A stretch of DNA of 64,000 nucleotides from Tilletia caries (taxonomy: Eukaryota; Basidiomycota; Exobasidiomycetes; Tilletiales; Tilletiaceae), in the NCBI GenBank assembly GCA_032718865.1, contig JALUTQ010000005.1, forward strand, positions 2,294,001-2,358,000, in the 5' to 3' direction. Positions 43,293-54,332 of the stretch are shown here, piece by piece; the stretch's first letter is position 1, and each line of letters opens with the position of its first letter. The notes under the pieces are model-generated. The model had not been told where the DNA came from, ran no database searches, and worked only from the letters and a program-made list of their open reading frames with translations. The position numbers and the translations under genes were made by a program.

Positions 43293-45185
43293 TCACTGCT
43301 TCTCTACGTCCCTTCCTGAGGACGCCAGCTCTTCATCGCCCTTCTTGCAAGACGCGCAGTCGACCGAGCTCCCCTCCCCTCCCTTCTCGGCAGCGCAGCC
43401 AACAGCTCCACAATGAACGGTACTCCGCATCTTGTCTTGTACGGCTGCGTCGGATACGGAATCGCTGTCCCATCGCATCCTCCGTCCGAGAATGAGAGCG
43501 ATCCAGGAGAGGGCGAGGAGGACGGGTACTTCGACGAGCGGTCCGATGGTGGCTGCCAGGGCTTGGCGAGAGTTGGCACCCTGTTAACGAAACAGTAAGA
43601 AGGGTGTCAGTTTTCGTTGTATGGAGGCAGAAGATTGACTCGGCAGAAAAGATATAAAGAAGGAGACGTACGTAGACAGAGACAGCGATAGCGATCGCAA
43701 GCTCAAAGTTGTTCGAGCCCGCCGTGAAAGCCTGGACGACGGCCATTTGGTAACCCCACGTCTTGGCGCCATAACGCTGGCTCAACTTCCACACAAGGAC
43801 AAAAGTGCCGCCCCACATGGCCGCAAAGTAGAGAACCAGGGGCACAGCCGTTCGGAAGACGGCCCCGATCTGGTCGAGGATGGCGTGTGCTTGGGAGGCG
43901 AAGATGATTATGATCACGAAGAGGAGGGAGATCAGGCTGAGAGGGCTGAAGAACGGTAGGAAGCGGTGGATGAAGAAGTGGCGCCCGGTGACGGCGAGGA
44001 AGAAGAAGCGAATGGCGACGCCGGCTACGACGGGGATGCCGAGATACTGTTTGCGATCATGGAGGAAGGTCGTCAGTAGGTTATTTCCCAGTTGAGTCAA
44101 CGAGAAGGATCACCGACGAGACTTACGATCAAGACGGAAAGGGCACAGTCCGAGTATCTCATCCCGAAGTTGTCCGCGTCACTGATCACGTTCACGAAAA
44201 GGACGGCGATGGGTGCGTAGAGGACGATTTGCAGAACACTGTTGATGATGACCAGCAAGGCGCAAATGTTCGAATCTCCTCGGGCGATGTTGTTCCAGAT
44301 CATGACCATAGCTGTTGGAGGGATGTGATCAGACTTCAGCTCTGCGAGTGTATGGCCTAGGATGCTGAACTACATACCAATGCATCGGCAAGGAGCCAAT
44401 AAGAGGACACCTGTGCGGTAGGCAGCCAAGTGCTTCTCCGGCATAGCGGCCCAGGCCACGCCGAGCATGAGCAGAGGTCCAATGATCCAGTTGAGAGAGA
44501 GGGAGAGCCCGATTTGCGACCAGACTCGAGTCGTCCGAAGAAGACCGGGCAGTCGCTCGTATTGGACCTAGGTCAGGTAGGAAGAAGACGCTATTGAGCC
44601 TACGCAGAAAGGTCAGATAAGAAACGCTAAAGAAGGAGAAAAAGCTCACCTTGGTGAGGATGGGAGCCATCATTACGATGAGGCCGATGGCTAATGGAGC
44701 GCTGACGCCGTTCAACTTGGCTGTGCTTAGTTTGTCTTCGATGTCCTTGACGAAGAGACCGATGACGACTCCGATAATCATTGCGAGAATAATGAATAAG
44801 GAGAGTAAACGGTCGACCCATGAGAGACCCTTGACGAGATCTTCGAACAGTGCAAGTGGGTTGAGAATGTGAGCGGATACACGATGCACATCTGGATTGG
44901 CGTCAAGAGCGACTCACTCTTCGCAACCTGGTTCGAGGCGGCGATGTCAGACGACCAATTCTGTTGTTGTTCCAGACCTAATCTGTGCTTTGACTTGAGC
45001 TCGGGCACGCCACCATCCGAACGAAGGACGAACGCTTGTTCGTCGTCGCCGTCATCATCTTCGAAGTGACTGAGTTGAGGAATTGTTGCCGGCGTTGAAG
45101 CTTCTGGATGCTGGTCGCTAGAGCTTTGGTTTCTTGGAGTCGAGTCCGTGGCTGGGGCGCTGGATCTTCTGAGGAAGTTGAGCAT
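43293..45185 (-). CDS. ACR3: Arsenite/antimonite permease ACR3
   Basis: This is a plasma-membrane exporter of As(III), driven by the proton gradient. Six exons (45185-44918, 44840-44650, 44567-44378, 44311-44127, 44046-43672, 43580-43293; introns 66-91 nt) give 498 residues. A Ser/acid-rich N-tail of about 90 residues leads into SWVDRLLSLFIILAMIIGVV. Diagnostic ACR3 blocks follow: APILTKVQYERLP, the Cys-containing LLAPCRCIAMVMIWNNIARG straddling exons 3 and 4, INSVLQIVLYAPIAVLFV, and FTAGSNNFELAIAIAVSVY, then GPLVEVPVLLALSWI. Ten membrane segments fit. The C-tail beyond the last helix is unusual: four Cys in HCGAVGC and DCASC within 20 residues. The first intron was set at 77 nt, using the acceptor TTCGAAG; an earlier AG would leave only 26 nt. 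Confidence 0.95.
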
Positions 45186-45624
45186 CTTGTGGTGTGAGGG
45201 TCTGTGAACGCTGTACAAGGGGCTGGCACACGGAGAGTGGGGGGGGAGCATGAATGGGAGAAGAGGAGAAAGAAGAAGAAGCCTTCTGATATATATACAC
45301 GAAGAGAAGCGCACCCAACAGGTTCTGAGGGTATTGCACTTAAAAGCAGCGGTGCTGGGCTGGCCCTTCTCAATTTGAAATGGTTGACCCCGGCACCGCG
45401 GCCCGTATAGACCGAACTCGGACAAATTCAATTTCAAATTTCAAATGCTTCGGAAAGCTCGATGCCAAGGGGCTAGTATGGAATGTTCCATCGGATCCGC
45501 CCGATTGGGAGGCACTACAGCAGTCTCATATCGGCCCCATTCGTGCCTTGATCGCCGGCTACCCCATGGCCACCGTCCCTCCTCCCACTGACTTGGAGAT
45601 CTTATTAACATCCAGTCAAGGTCC
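45186..45624. other. ACR3 upstream region, no further gene
   Basis: A pyrimidine-rich tract on the ACR3 sense strand lies directly upstream of its start. A 98-residue plus-strand frame at 45380-45676 shows no family resemblance and overlaps MITE sequence, so it is not called. Confidence 0.5.
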
Positions 45625-45862
45625 AGAGGGAGTTTCAAAGTCCGGCAAAATATATCATGATATGTCCAAAGTGTGAGATAAAAAGTGGACTTCTCACGAT
45701 GTGTCTATGAGTGCCCCCTGGGGTTAAGGGGTGAGTTGTGTGAGTTTTGGTGAAAAGTAGGTCGATGACGTAGGTTTTCCAGCTTCTCACACTGGGGGTT
45801 CCCACTTCTCATGGGTTTGGGCGGAAGAAGTCTCCTCCATAGTAAAATTGCCATCGTGATAT
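45625..45862. mobile_element. Truncated copy of the GGGAGTTTCAAAGTCC MITE (uninterrupted at the nested site)
   Basis: The terminus AGGGAGTTTCAAAGTCC and about 235 bp of interior match the copy at 48523-49366 almost base for base, but this copy stops matching at about 45862. It contains the intact junction GTGAGATAAAAAGTGGACTTC (about 45671-45691) that is split by an insertion in the other copy. It therefore serves as the empty-site control. Confidence 0.8.
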
Positions 45863-46004
45863 CCACCCCTGGCTTCCCCCCCGGAGGCCCTCTAGACCAC
45901 CTGTGGAGGGAGAGGTTATGGGGTCTACAGGACCCACCCAATCAATCAATTTTAGGCTCTTTCCTTGGTTATACACTTATGCACGTATTTAGAAAATGAA
46001 AAAG

Positions 46005-47440
46005 GCCTTTCTCCGCGTGGCCAACATCCGCAACATCCATGCTCGCAACCATGCCTTTCCTGGCTCTTGCCTCGATGGTATCCGTTACAGACATGTTCAA
46101 CCAAGGTAAAGCAAGGCCTGAGTCGCTGAGGTAGTGTTGAAGTCGCTTTGGGCCTCGTTTGCGCGCAACCGGTGCTGATTCTGACCACCAGCGGCCTTTC
46201 AAAGATAACTAACTCTCCCCATTCCTCAACTCTGCCGTGACTCTGACCGTTCCATACCTTCCCCTGTATATTTTTTCAACGCTGACTGTCTCTGATATAT
46301 CGCAGGGATACTTCATCACTAACTGGGTTGATTTTGAAGTCATTTGGATTATATCTCGCCTCTCTGTGCACTGGCTAATATTGAATGGCATGATTATGCT
46401 TACATTTTCCATCCCATCCATCTCGATTGCTCACCACATCTTCTTTCTGATCATTCCTTACTCCTCTCACTTGTCAGTATAGTATAGTTCTTTGAAATAC
46501 AGCTCTTTTCCTCTCTTCTCGCGGCCATTCATCTCCTCTGCTGCCCTAGTCATCTCGTTCAGCCTTCTTTGACCCTGGTGCCTGTCTGCTTTTCAGCTAT
46601 CATTTAAGCAAATCGGTATGTACGACTCCAGAACTTCTCATAGAGCACCTCTATATACTTATCTTCCGTTTCCGCCCTCTTTCGTCTCGTTTCAGGCTCT
46701 GGTTGCGCTCAAGTGCCGTCAGATACCCCGAAATATCGCAACCGACGGTGAGCACACACTTTCTCGTGTTTTGACCGTTCACATCATTGCTACACTCTTT
46801 TGATCAACTTTCGTGACTCTACAGCGTGCACTGGCTCTATTGAGCTCTTGTTTGGGCTGCTGTGACCATCTTATGCTCCTGGACATATGCTAATCCTGTA
46901 TCTATCATGTTTGTTTCAATTCACATCATTTTTCCCTACCAAACCTCATAGACTGATCCGAATCTCAATCCGAAAGCCTCTACGAGCTCTCCTTGACTAT
47001 ACCTTTCGAATGAACCTATCATTGTTTTGGAGATTTCGGTGTTGAAAACTGAGGTGCACTTTGTACACCAAGAAGTGTCTAGAGGTACACATCGTGTCAT
47101 TGTCTGGAAATCGTGAACTCCCAATCACGACCATACAACTATCTAAAATTCAACACATAACAAAATGATACTCACTTGCTCGGACCATCCCAGAGACCTT
47201 GCCTGCCAAGTTTGAGAGTGTTCTAAGCATTATTGACTGCACAGGGTAAGAAAAACAGGTACTGAGGTACTCAGTGTTAAACCGGTTGTTAACCACACAC
47301 TCTACCTCGAGCGCTGACGGTCGCTCCTCCGCCGGAAAGCGTCAGAGAAGGCATTGAAGGCTACTGAAGCATCACTGATACTTACAGCTATACATGAATC
47401 CATCTTTTGCGACTTTTCATTGCGAAGTCTTGTCTGTTTT
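46005..47440. repeat. Diverged 1.4-kb AT-rich duplication, copy 1
   Basis: Matches 49510-50970 in the same orientation at low but continuous similarity. Shared landmarks include ATCCCATCCATCTC (46408 and 49927), CCTGTCTGCTTTT (46581 and 50096), a GTATGTAC donor-like site (46617 and 50131) with a TTTCAG/TTCCAG acceptor-like site, and CCAAGTTTGAGAG with ACAGGGTAAG. No long ORF. On the minus strand, 46936-47124 has a short frame whose ending (ELVEAFGLRFGSVYEVW) resembles that of a frame in copy 2. It may be an old gene or noncoding RNA duplicate. Confidence 0.65.
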
Positions 47441-48429
47441 TGCATGTCAGCTATGTGCATGGTAAGAGAATGGGAACTATTGTCACGGTAATGCTTCCCG
47501 TGCGATGGCCCTTTAGTATCAACGTGTATTCAAACGTCCTCTAAAGCTATATGATATATCAGGAATCGCTGGTGAGAACTCATACTGTGTTTGATGGAGC
47601 GGTCCGGGTTCAGCATGGAGTACGGATGCATAAGAAAGAGCATTATTGTTATGCATCGATTGTTATGTCGAGCCATTCGACGCTGTAAAAGCATCTTCAG
47701 GCCTCCAGACGCCTCCATTAATACAGAGGAATAGTACAAGCATCTCTTACAGTTGTTATTTTGTGTACTACTTAGTATACTGATGTTCATTGCAGGAAAG
47801 GGAAGGAAGCAGGTATAATATGATTGTCATACTTTAACAATTACCTGGAGCCTTCCCACGCTCGGAAAGCATCTCTAGGACTCCAAACCACTTGCACAGT
47901 ATGAAATCATAGCATAGAAGAGTCTCCAGGTGTATATAATTGCTCGTCGTTTAGCATAATGATGTCCATTGCGGTGACAGGAAGGAGGCGTGGCTGTCGG
48001 AGAGGAAGGCTCTGCCAGCTCATCTTTCCATCTCCTGAGTCACTGAGAGCCTTTAAAGGCTTGAAAACGGCGCACGCTACTCTATCAGTACAGCATCTTT
48101 CCTCTCATCTCTTCTTCTGGCCAAACATTGTTATGATTGATCTGGCTGCGAGCATTCTGGCGGAAGGCGAGGAGCTGAATGTGGTGATTTTAGCTGGCAG
48201 GGTGTTCAGTGAAGCCACGTGGTGTCGCGGCAACGCGGTAGATCTCTGAACTCTCGCGACACGGTGTGGGGATGATCGGGCGGGCCGCGGCGCCGCGTTC
48301 GGCGTTTGGCTTGTGTTATTATTAGGCTCTTACTGGTATTGAAGTGGCTCTTTTAAAGCTGGGGGAGGGGTCCCCTAGACCCCATAACCAGCGGGCCTCA
48401 ATGGGGTCTAGAGGGCCTCCGGGGGGACG
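47441..48429. repeat. AT-rich interval with a diverged internal tandem repeat
   Basis: About 47690-47815 and 47870-47985 share a weak repeat (CTCCA...CTT...AGTATACTGATGTTCATTGC against AGCATAATGATGTCCATTGC). A 96-residue plus frame (47959-48249) overlaps its end and has no family resemblance. The last part (48360-48429) repeats the words CCTCTAGACCCC and CGGAGGCC seen near 45880. No gene is called. Confidence 0.45.
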
Positions 48430-48513
48430 CCATAGGACGTGATATCACAAATGTGAGAAGTGGGGTCAACTTCTCATCATCTCACGATTTTTTGGGACTT
48501 TGAAACTCCCTCA
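48430..48513. mobile_element. 3' end fragment of the GGGAGTTTCAAAGTCC MITE
   Basis: Sequence from GTGATATCACAAATGTGAGA to GGGACTTTGAAACTCCCT matches the right end of the complete copy (49296-49366). It lies immediately before that copy in the same orientation, separated by about 10 bp. Confidence 0.75.
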
Positions 48514-48522
48514 GGCGTCCAA

Positions 48523-49366
48523 AGGGAGTTTCAAAGTCCGGCAAAATATATCATGATATGTCCAAAGTGTGAGATAAAAAGTTAGTCTGGTCACACCAGA
48601 CCGTCGACGCACGTGATGAGAGGACACAAGATCCCGTGGAGACGGTCTGGCACCACTCGACTCGATTTCATTGGGCACCTCCCTCACTCAGAGCCAAAGT
48701 TGTCTACCTCATTTCGTCGCCCATCTCGCGCTTCCAGAGGGCTCGCGCACGGGCCCTCACTCACTCAAAACTCCCTTCGACTGACTGAGCAAGGCTGTTG
48801 CTATGCAGAGGAGTGGAAAAACTAGGGCTGAGGTAGCAGATAAAGGAAGAGACCAGAAATGCGGTTGACAGAAGCGTCAGCTACGACCATGGGAAGTGCC
48901 GGAATACCAAAACAACACCTGTACTGTGTACTTTGGGTGTAACCCTCACAAGGCCGATGACTTTGTTCTGACATTGGTTGATGAGTAAAGGTGCTGTGAG
49001 GCATGGAAGTGTGCGTTGGTTGGATGCAAAAGGAAAATTTTGCGGGAGGTGTCACTCAAATTTCGTGGAGTGGAGCCAGACCGCGCACAGCGCGGTCTGG
49101 TGTGACCAGACTAGATAAAAAGTGGACTTCTCACGATGTGTCTATGAGTGCCCCCTGGGGTTAAGGTGTGAGTTGTGTGAGTTTTGGTGAAAAGTAGGTC
49201 GATGACGTAGGTTTTCCAGCTTCTCACACTGGGGGTTCCCACTTCTCATGGGTTTGGGCGGAAGAAGTCTCCTCCATAGTAAAATTGCCATCGTGATATC
49301 ACAAACGTGAGAAGTGGGGTCAACTTCTCATCTTCTCACGGTTTTTTTGGGACTTTGAAACTCCCT
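48523..49366. mobile_element. MITE with 17-bp termini AGGGAGTTTCAAAGTCC, interrupted
   Basis: Inverted termini AGGGAGTTTCAAAGTCC (48523-48539) and its complement (to 49366). Without the nested insertion of 531 bp plus a 10-bp duplication it is about 300 bp. It carries no ORF. The truncated copy at 45625-45862 confirms the interior sequence. The target duplication is not clear, because another copy's end adjoins on the left. Confidence 0.8.
48583..49113. mobile_element. Nested 531-bp MITE with self-complementary termini
   Basis: Perfect 21-bp inverted termini start TAGTCTGGTCACACCAGACC. Each terminus is itself a hairpin (TCTGGT-CAC-ACCAGA). The flanking 10-bp direct repeat is GATAAAAAGT (48573-48582 and 49114-49123). 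The sister MITE at 45.6 kb shows the unoccupied site with one GATAAAAAGT. Interior frames have no family resemblance. A 9-10 bp duplication suggests a Mutator-type element, which is an inference. Confidence 0.85.
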
Positions 49367-49509
49367 CAAGGCACAGGACAGTCGACCATCACTCGCAGCC
49401 CCGGTTAACCCAAATCAATCCCACTTTGGGTTCCGAGAATATGGGCAGACTGATATGAGACCAAACCCGAAGAGCCTTGAGTTGAGGCCTCCCACCCAAA
49501 TGGGACAAC

Positions 49510-50970
49510 CCTATCCTCATGTCACGCCGACAAGGCCAATCACAACATCCACTATCCATTTCCATGCCTCTCCGCTGCTCTTCCCTCGATACCATCCTAT
49601 ACACAATACTCGTACAGTCGTACACAGGGCATAAGTCTTTAAGGTAGTGCTGAGGTTGCTTTGGATGCTGTTTGCACCTGTTTGGGGATGTTTCTGACTA
49701 TAAACTGACTTGCAAAAGAGCACCGACACTGACATTACCTCCCATTCCACAATGACTCTGACCCACTCTGTTTCTTCTCCCGCCCATTTCGTCAATACTG
49801 ACTGGTACTTCTCAATAGCAGGAGTATTGTCTGAGGTACTGTGCTAATTTTGAAGTCGTTCCAATCATATCTCGTCGATCTGTGGGCGGGCGAAATTTGC
49901 ATGGCACAGTGATGCTCACACTTTCGATCCCATCCATCTCAATTGCGCATCCTCTCTTCTTTTTGATGACCTCTTACTCCTACCACATGTCTTTAGCCTA
50001 CACTTCCTTGAAATGCAGCACTTTTCCCTCCTCTCGGAGCGACCTGAACGCGTCTGCTACCCTTCCCGGCTCGAAAAGCGCTCTTCGCCTCTGTCGCCTG
50101 TCTGCTTTTTGGCTCCCATACCGGCGAAAAGGTATGTACAGCTTTGAAACTTTTTTCCAAGCACCCTTATGTATTGACACACCATTACAACCCTCCCTCG
50201 TCTCCTTCCAGGGCCTGGTTGGGTTCATGCAACGGTAAGTGTCCTCGGTTTTCAAGGTTCATGGTGAGTACACACTATCTCTCTTTCTTACCGCTCACGA
50301 CATTCAATTTTCAAACACATTTCCAACAGCGTTTCCTGACTCTACAGTCTACCACGGCTCTTTAGAGGTCTCGTCTGCTTTGCTGTGACTCTCTGCCGCT
50401 CCATACCATATGCCATTCTGTTTCTGTAACATGCTTTACAATACATATCTTATTTTTCCTTACCACACTCCATTAACTGATCCAAATTTCAAGCTGAAGG
50501 GCTCTATGAGCTCGCAATCGACATACCTTTCGATCGCACCAATGTTTGTTTTGAGGATTTGGAAGATAAAATGTGAGGTGAACTTTCTGTACCAAGAAGT
50601 GCCTAGATGTACACATCGTGGACTTGTCTGAACACAAGGGTTCCAGCAAACGACCACACAACCATTCAAAAAAAAATTCAATACAAAAATAGTATCTACT
50701 TGCAGCTATCTTTCCAAGGCCCCTCCCCTCCAAGTTTGAGAGCGTTCTGAGAAGTATTGGCTGTACAGGGTAAGAAACAGAGGTTCTCAGTGTTAACCGA
50801 TTCGTGACTTACATTGTTGATAGCAAACACTGACAATCAACACCTCGCAAGGTCGCATCGGAGAAGGGTTCAAGGCCTACCAAAGCGTTTCTTGTGCTCA
50901 TAGCTACATATAGAGCCATCAGTGGCAACTTTCTGATTGTGAAGTCTGGTCATTACTGATGTTGGAGCAG
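49510..50970. repeat. Diverged 1.4-kb AT-rich duplication, copy 2
   Basis: Partner of 46005-47440. A plus frame at 49882-50238 (118 residues) and a minus frame at 50460-50681 are the longest; the latter ends ELIEPFSLKFGSVNGVW, comparable to copy 1. The GTATGTAC and CTCCTTCCAG pair at 50131-50211 is placed as in copy 1, suggesting a conserved intron. Function unknown. Confidence 0.6.
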
Positions 50971-52850
50971 TAAGGTGTCTAGGGCCCATACGAAATCCAA
51001 CGTTGACATGAAGCGCGCATCGTTTCCGACACGATTCTAACTACCACAGAACACCAAAAAAATGACTACAGATGAAAGGGTACTGTACTGCGAGTCTATG
51101 GACGCTATATGATCAGGATTTGAAGCTGATATGATCGAGAACGAGGTGCTTTACTGATGGAGTGGGAAATATGGGACTGTCAAAGGTGCCATATTGGAAT
51201 ACCTACCCTCGATACTGTCAAAGATGTTGGATCTCAACCTGGAAACGCTGGAAGAAACGAGTGTATCAATACGAGTCAGGAAAGCATGTTAGTAGCTGGT
51301 AAGAAGCAGAACTGAGTGTTTGAGCGGTCCAGAAGCAGATTGAGATTGGGGGGTTATCTGGAAGTCAAAAATGAGTACACATGGCTCTCGCCAGCCTCAA
51401 CGGAGCAACGAACCAGACCGTTGCTCAAGATCCTGGCTCGCATACCTACGTTGCTACTTCCATTCAGGTTTGAGTGTCCTGGAGAGAAGATTGACCAGAT
51501 GCCAACCTGAATCGAAAAAGGAACAGAGAGCAAAAAGAGGAAAGGGAAAGATCGATTGCTCGTGGTGCACTGTAAAAACATGGGAGAGTGGGGAGAGCAG
51601 CGGAAGACGATGTAAAAGGGTAAGATGTATAGCTGCAGACCGAAAACAAAAGTCAATTACAAAGGAGAACGGTCAGATGCAGAGGCAAAGGTGAATGGAA
51701 GGTTAGCCTGCATTCTCTGTGTTTCTTTTGATCGCTCGGCGGAAAGTAATGCGGCGGTCAAGAGTGAAGGTTAGAGGCTCATTCTCTTCCTACCGTAGAT
51801 CACTGTCAGAAAAAGCTGGTAAGAGATGGGTTATATCAGCGGACTGGTGATTAGATTGGTAGAAAGGACAGTGCAGTCAGGGAGTGGTGGGATGTCAGTT
51901 CCGGTCAGCGGTCAGTAGAGAGCTGAAGAGACGTACGAATGATCTCGAAGTGCACAGGAGCATAGGTCACGTCATGAAGACAAGATCTGCCAAATTTGAA
52001 GAGAGGGTTTTCAAGGGAAGTGGGAGGATGTAAGGGTCATCGAGGAAGAAAAGTCAGTGGGATGGATTCAAGGCGCCTGGGTGGGCCGCGTGGCTCATCA
52101 GATCACGTGGTCACAGTGGTTTGTGTGAAGCACCCCAAGTCGAGCCTTTTCGGGTTTTGACAATTCCCCTAACTTTAGTTAAGGGGTTATAGGGCGGCTC
52201 CCGCCTTACGGCCGTAAGCTTTTTGCCATTCAGGCTCGTAGTTTGGGACTTTTCTTCGCAACTACCAACACAACACACCATTCTGAATCAGTAGACCCTT
52301 GACCAAATCTAGTCCTGCAACTTCTGGCACAGGTTTCGTGGTTGTAGCATCATAATTGACTGATCTGTCCTTGAGCCAAAGTTTGGTTTTTCCTTACATA
52401 AGCACAGAGTGCAGAAATCTTGCATACGTAATCAGTTCATTTCGACACTCGACAGACGACAACCAACACCGCCAGCCTTTCTTCACGCTTCCATCGAAGC
52501 CCGACAAGCATCATGCGAATTGAACAATCCCCCCTCGATTTCTTTTTTTAACCGCTCTCTGCTCACCAAGGTTCAAGTTAATGATGCTCACCGCTGTTTT
52601 TGCTCTTTTTCTTGCTTAACCTGATGGCTGATACCACTTACCCATACCAGTCTCTGCTTTGTTCCCATTCTGAGTCCGGCCCAGCAGTCAGCACTCCCGA
52701 ATTGTCATCCAAGGTGAGCCTCGTGTTTATACGCGCATCTGCATCAGGTGCTCCGGGTTAGGTCCTTACTCACCCATTCGTTTTTCAGCTCTCTGCTCTT
52801 ATGAATCCGGTCGACGTCGTCAAGATGAGTAGACTGACTTTCCTCACTCA
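50971..52850. other. Gene-poor interval
   Basis: No supported gene. Features seen are the palindrome CTTACGGCCGTAAG near 52212 (also near 4037) and the short inverted-repeat word TTCCCCTAACTTT at 52164-52176, whose complement lies at 54102-54114. Confidence 0.5.
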
Positions 52851-52869
52851 CCATGCCCCATCGGACAGC

Positions 52870-53255
52870 TCTCTCCCTCGACAAAGCCGCTGCCAAGGTT
52901 GCTCCCAAAGCACACCACCTCGTCATCTCCAACCCCGTCAACTCCACCGTGCCCATCGTCGCCGAGGTCTTCAAGTCTTTACGACCCCAAGCGGTGGGTT
53001 TTTCCCCGACCCCCCTCTCCTTCTTCTAACGGCTCTGACGCTTCATGAGTTAAAAATGGTGCTCATCACTGCATATCTTCGTACAGTCTGTTCTGTGTCA
53101 CGGGTCACCACCTTTGACATCACACGCGCCTCCACCTTCCACTTCGACATTGCCAACGTCAAGCCCGCCGAGGTCAATGTGTCCGTCGTCGGTGGCCACC
53201 TTCGGCGTCACCATTGTGCTTCTCCTCTCTCAAGTCGCCCAGGGTTCCATACTCC
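52870..53255 (+). pseudogene. Broken malate dehydrogenase fragment (mitochondrial-type MDH)
   Basis: The first block reads KVAPKAHHLVISNPVNSTVPIVAEVFK, here split over two phrases: AAKVAPKAHHLVISNPV and NSTVPIVAEVFK. It matches the NAD-malate dehydrogenase segment around the conserved SNPVNSTVPI. After a small deletion the sense resumes as YDPKR, a GTGGGT...CGTACAG intron, then LFCVTGVTTFDITRASTF and VNVSVVGGH. Finally, in another frame, FGVTIVLLLSQVAQG corresponds to the catalytic GGHxGVTIVPLLSQ region. At least three small indels break the frame, and the N- and C-terminal thirds are missing. The intron is retained, so this arose by DNA duplication and not from a processed transcript. The functional gene must be elsewhere. 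Confidence 0.8.
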
Positions 53256-54332
53256 AATAGTATGTTCAACACTGGACCTGACCTGACCTGACGGCTGACC
53301 TGACCTGACCTGACCTGATCTGACTTTCTTTCTGCTGTGCTCTTGCCTCTTCTATATTCCCTTACCTTCGCATCAAGCTCTGTTGGCATTCCTTTGCCCA
53401 TTCGTCTCCGGTCTCAGCCTTCACCCGTCTTCTACGTCCCTTCCGTCTGCTTCCCCGGCCGCTTATGTTTCCTATCCCCTAACCTCTCCTTCTGCATTAG
53501 CCTCACGCTTTTTTCTCCTCAGTCTTTTTAATCTTATCTTCATTGCGCTCGCAGCTATTCTCCGTCTTGTTTGTCAATTGTCTCTCTCTGCGCGAAGCCA
53601 TCATATGACATATCATTCTTTGCTTTCTGCTTCCTTGGTAGATACAGCCGTGCGGGATGATTACGTGTGTGAAGTTCCTCAATCCCTTTTTCACGCAAGT
53701 TTGATCAACATTCAAAATGTTACATGGACAATGATATAGATGCTCGTAGCTACGATCGCAAGTCGCAGCCGCATGGCGAAGCAGACGAAGGGTAGCGAAG
53801 CTACCTTGAGCTTCTGCGTAGCCGTGCTGGGCTGAGATTTGGTGACCTTTCTGATACAAAAGATTCGCGAAAAGGGGAGGGGGGAGAGGACGCCCCCAGT
53901 CACGTCTTCGCACATCTCTACCAGGTCATAAGGGTCTGAGGTCCACATCGAGTCTGAGGGACACCCTGGCCTCTGGGCTTCAGCCGACAGCCAGGTCACT
54001 ATGGTTCCAAGGCGTAAGTTGCTGCTACTTAACTTTGTTGACTAAGTCTGTATTTAAATCCCACTCCCAGCCCCCAGCGACCTGTTATTCAACAAGGCGA
54101 AAAAGTTAGGGGAACACTCTGGTAAGGTACGCACCCAGGTCAGGAATTAATACTAGCGCCATATCACCGGCACCCAAAGCGGGTTCCGTTTGAGTTAGCC
54201 ATAGGTGTCACTCGACGTGAATTTGTATATAAAGAGACCATTTGCGAGGGTGCAGACCCTTCCCCCCGTGCCCACTCCCCGCCATCCAAAGCACAAATCA
54301 AACCCCTGCTCCTCCTCCAAGCCGTCAAAAAT
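53256..54332. other. Intergenic interval, no recognised gene
   Basis: Includes a CCTGACCTGA short tandem repeat (about 53277-53323) and pyrimidine-rich DNA. No credible ORF. Confidence 0.5.

Noticed and set aside
44891..44917. 26-nt first intron in ACR3 (acceptor CCAATCCAG)
   Set aside because: Too short for splicing; a 77-nt intron ending TTCGAAG keeps the frame and fits the other introns.
45380..45676. 98-residue ORF upstream of ACR3
   Set aside because: No family resemblance, and its end lies in MITE sequence.
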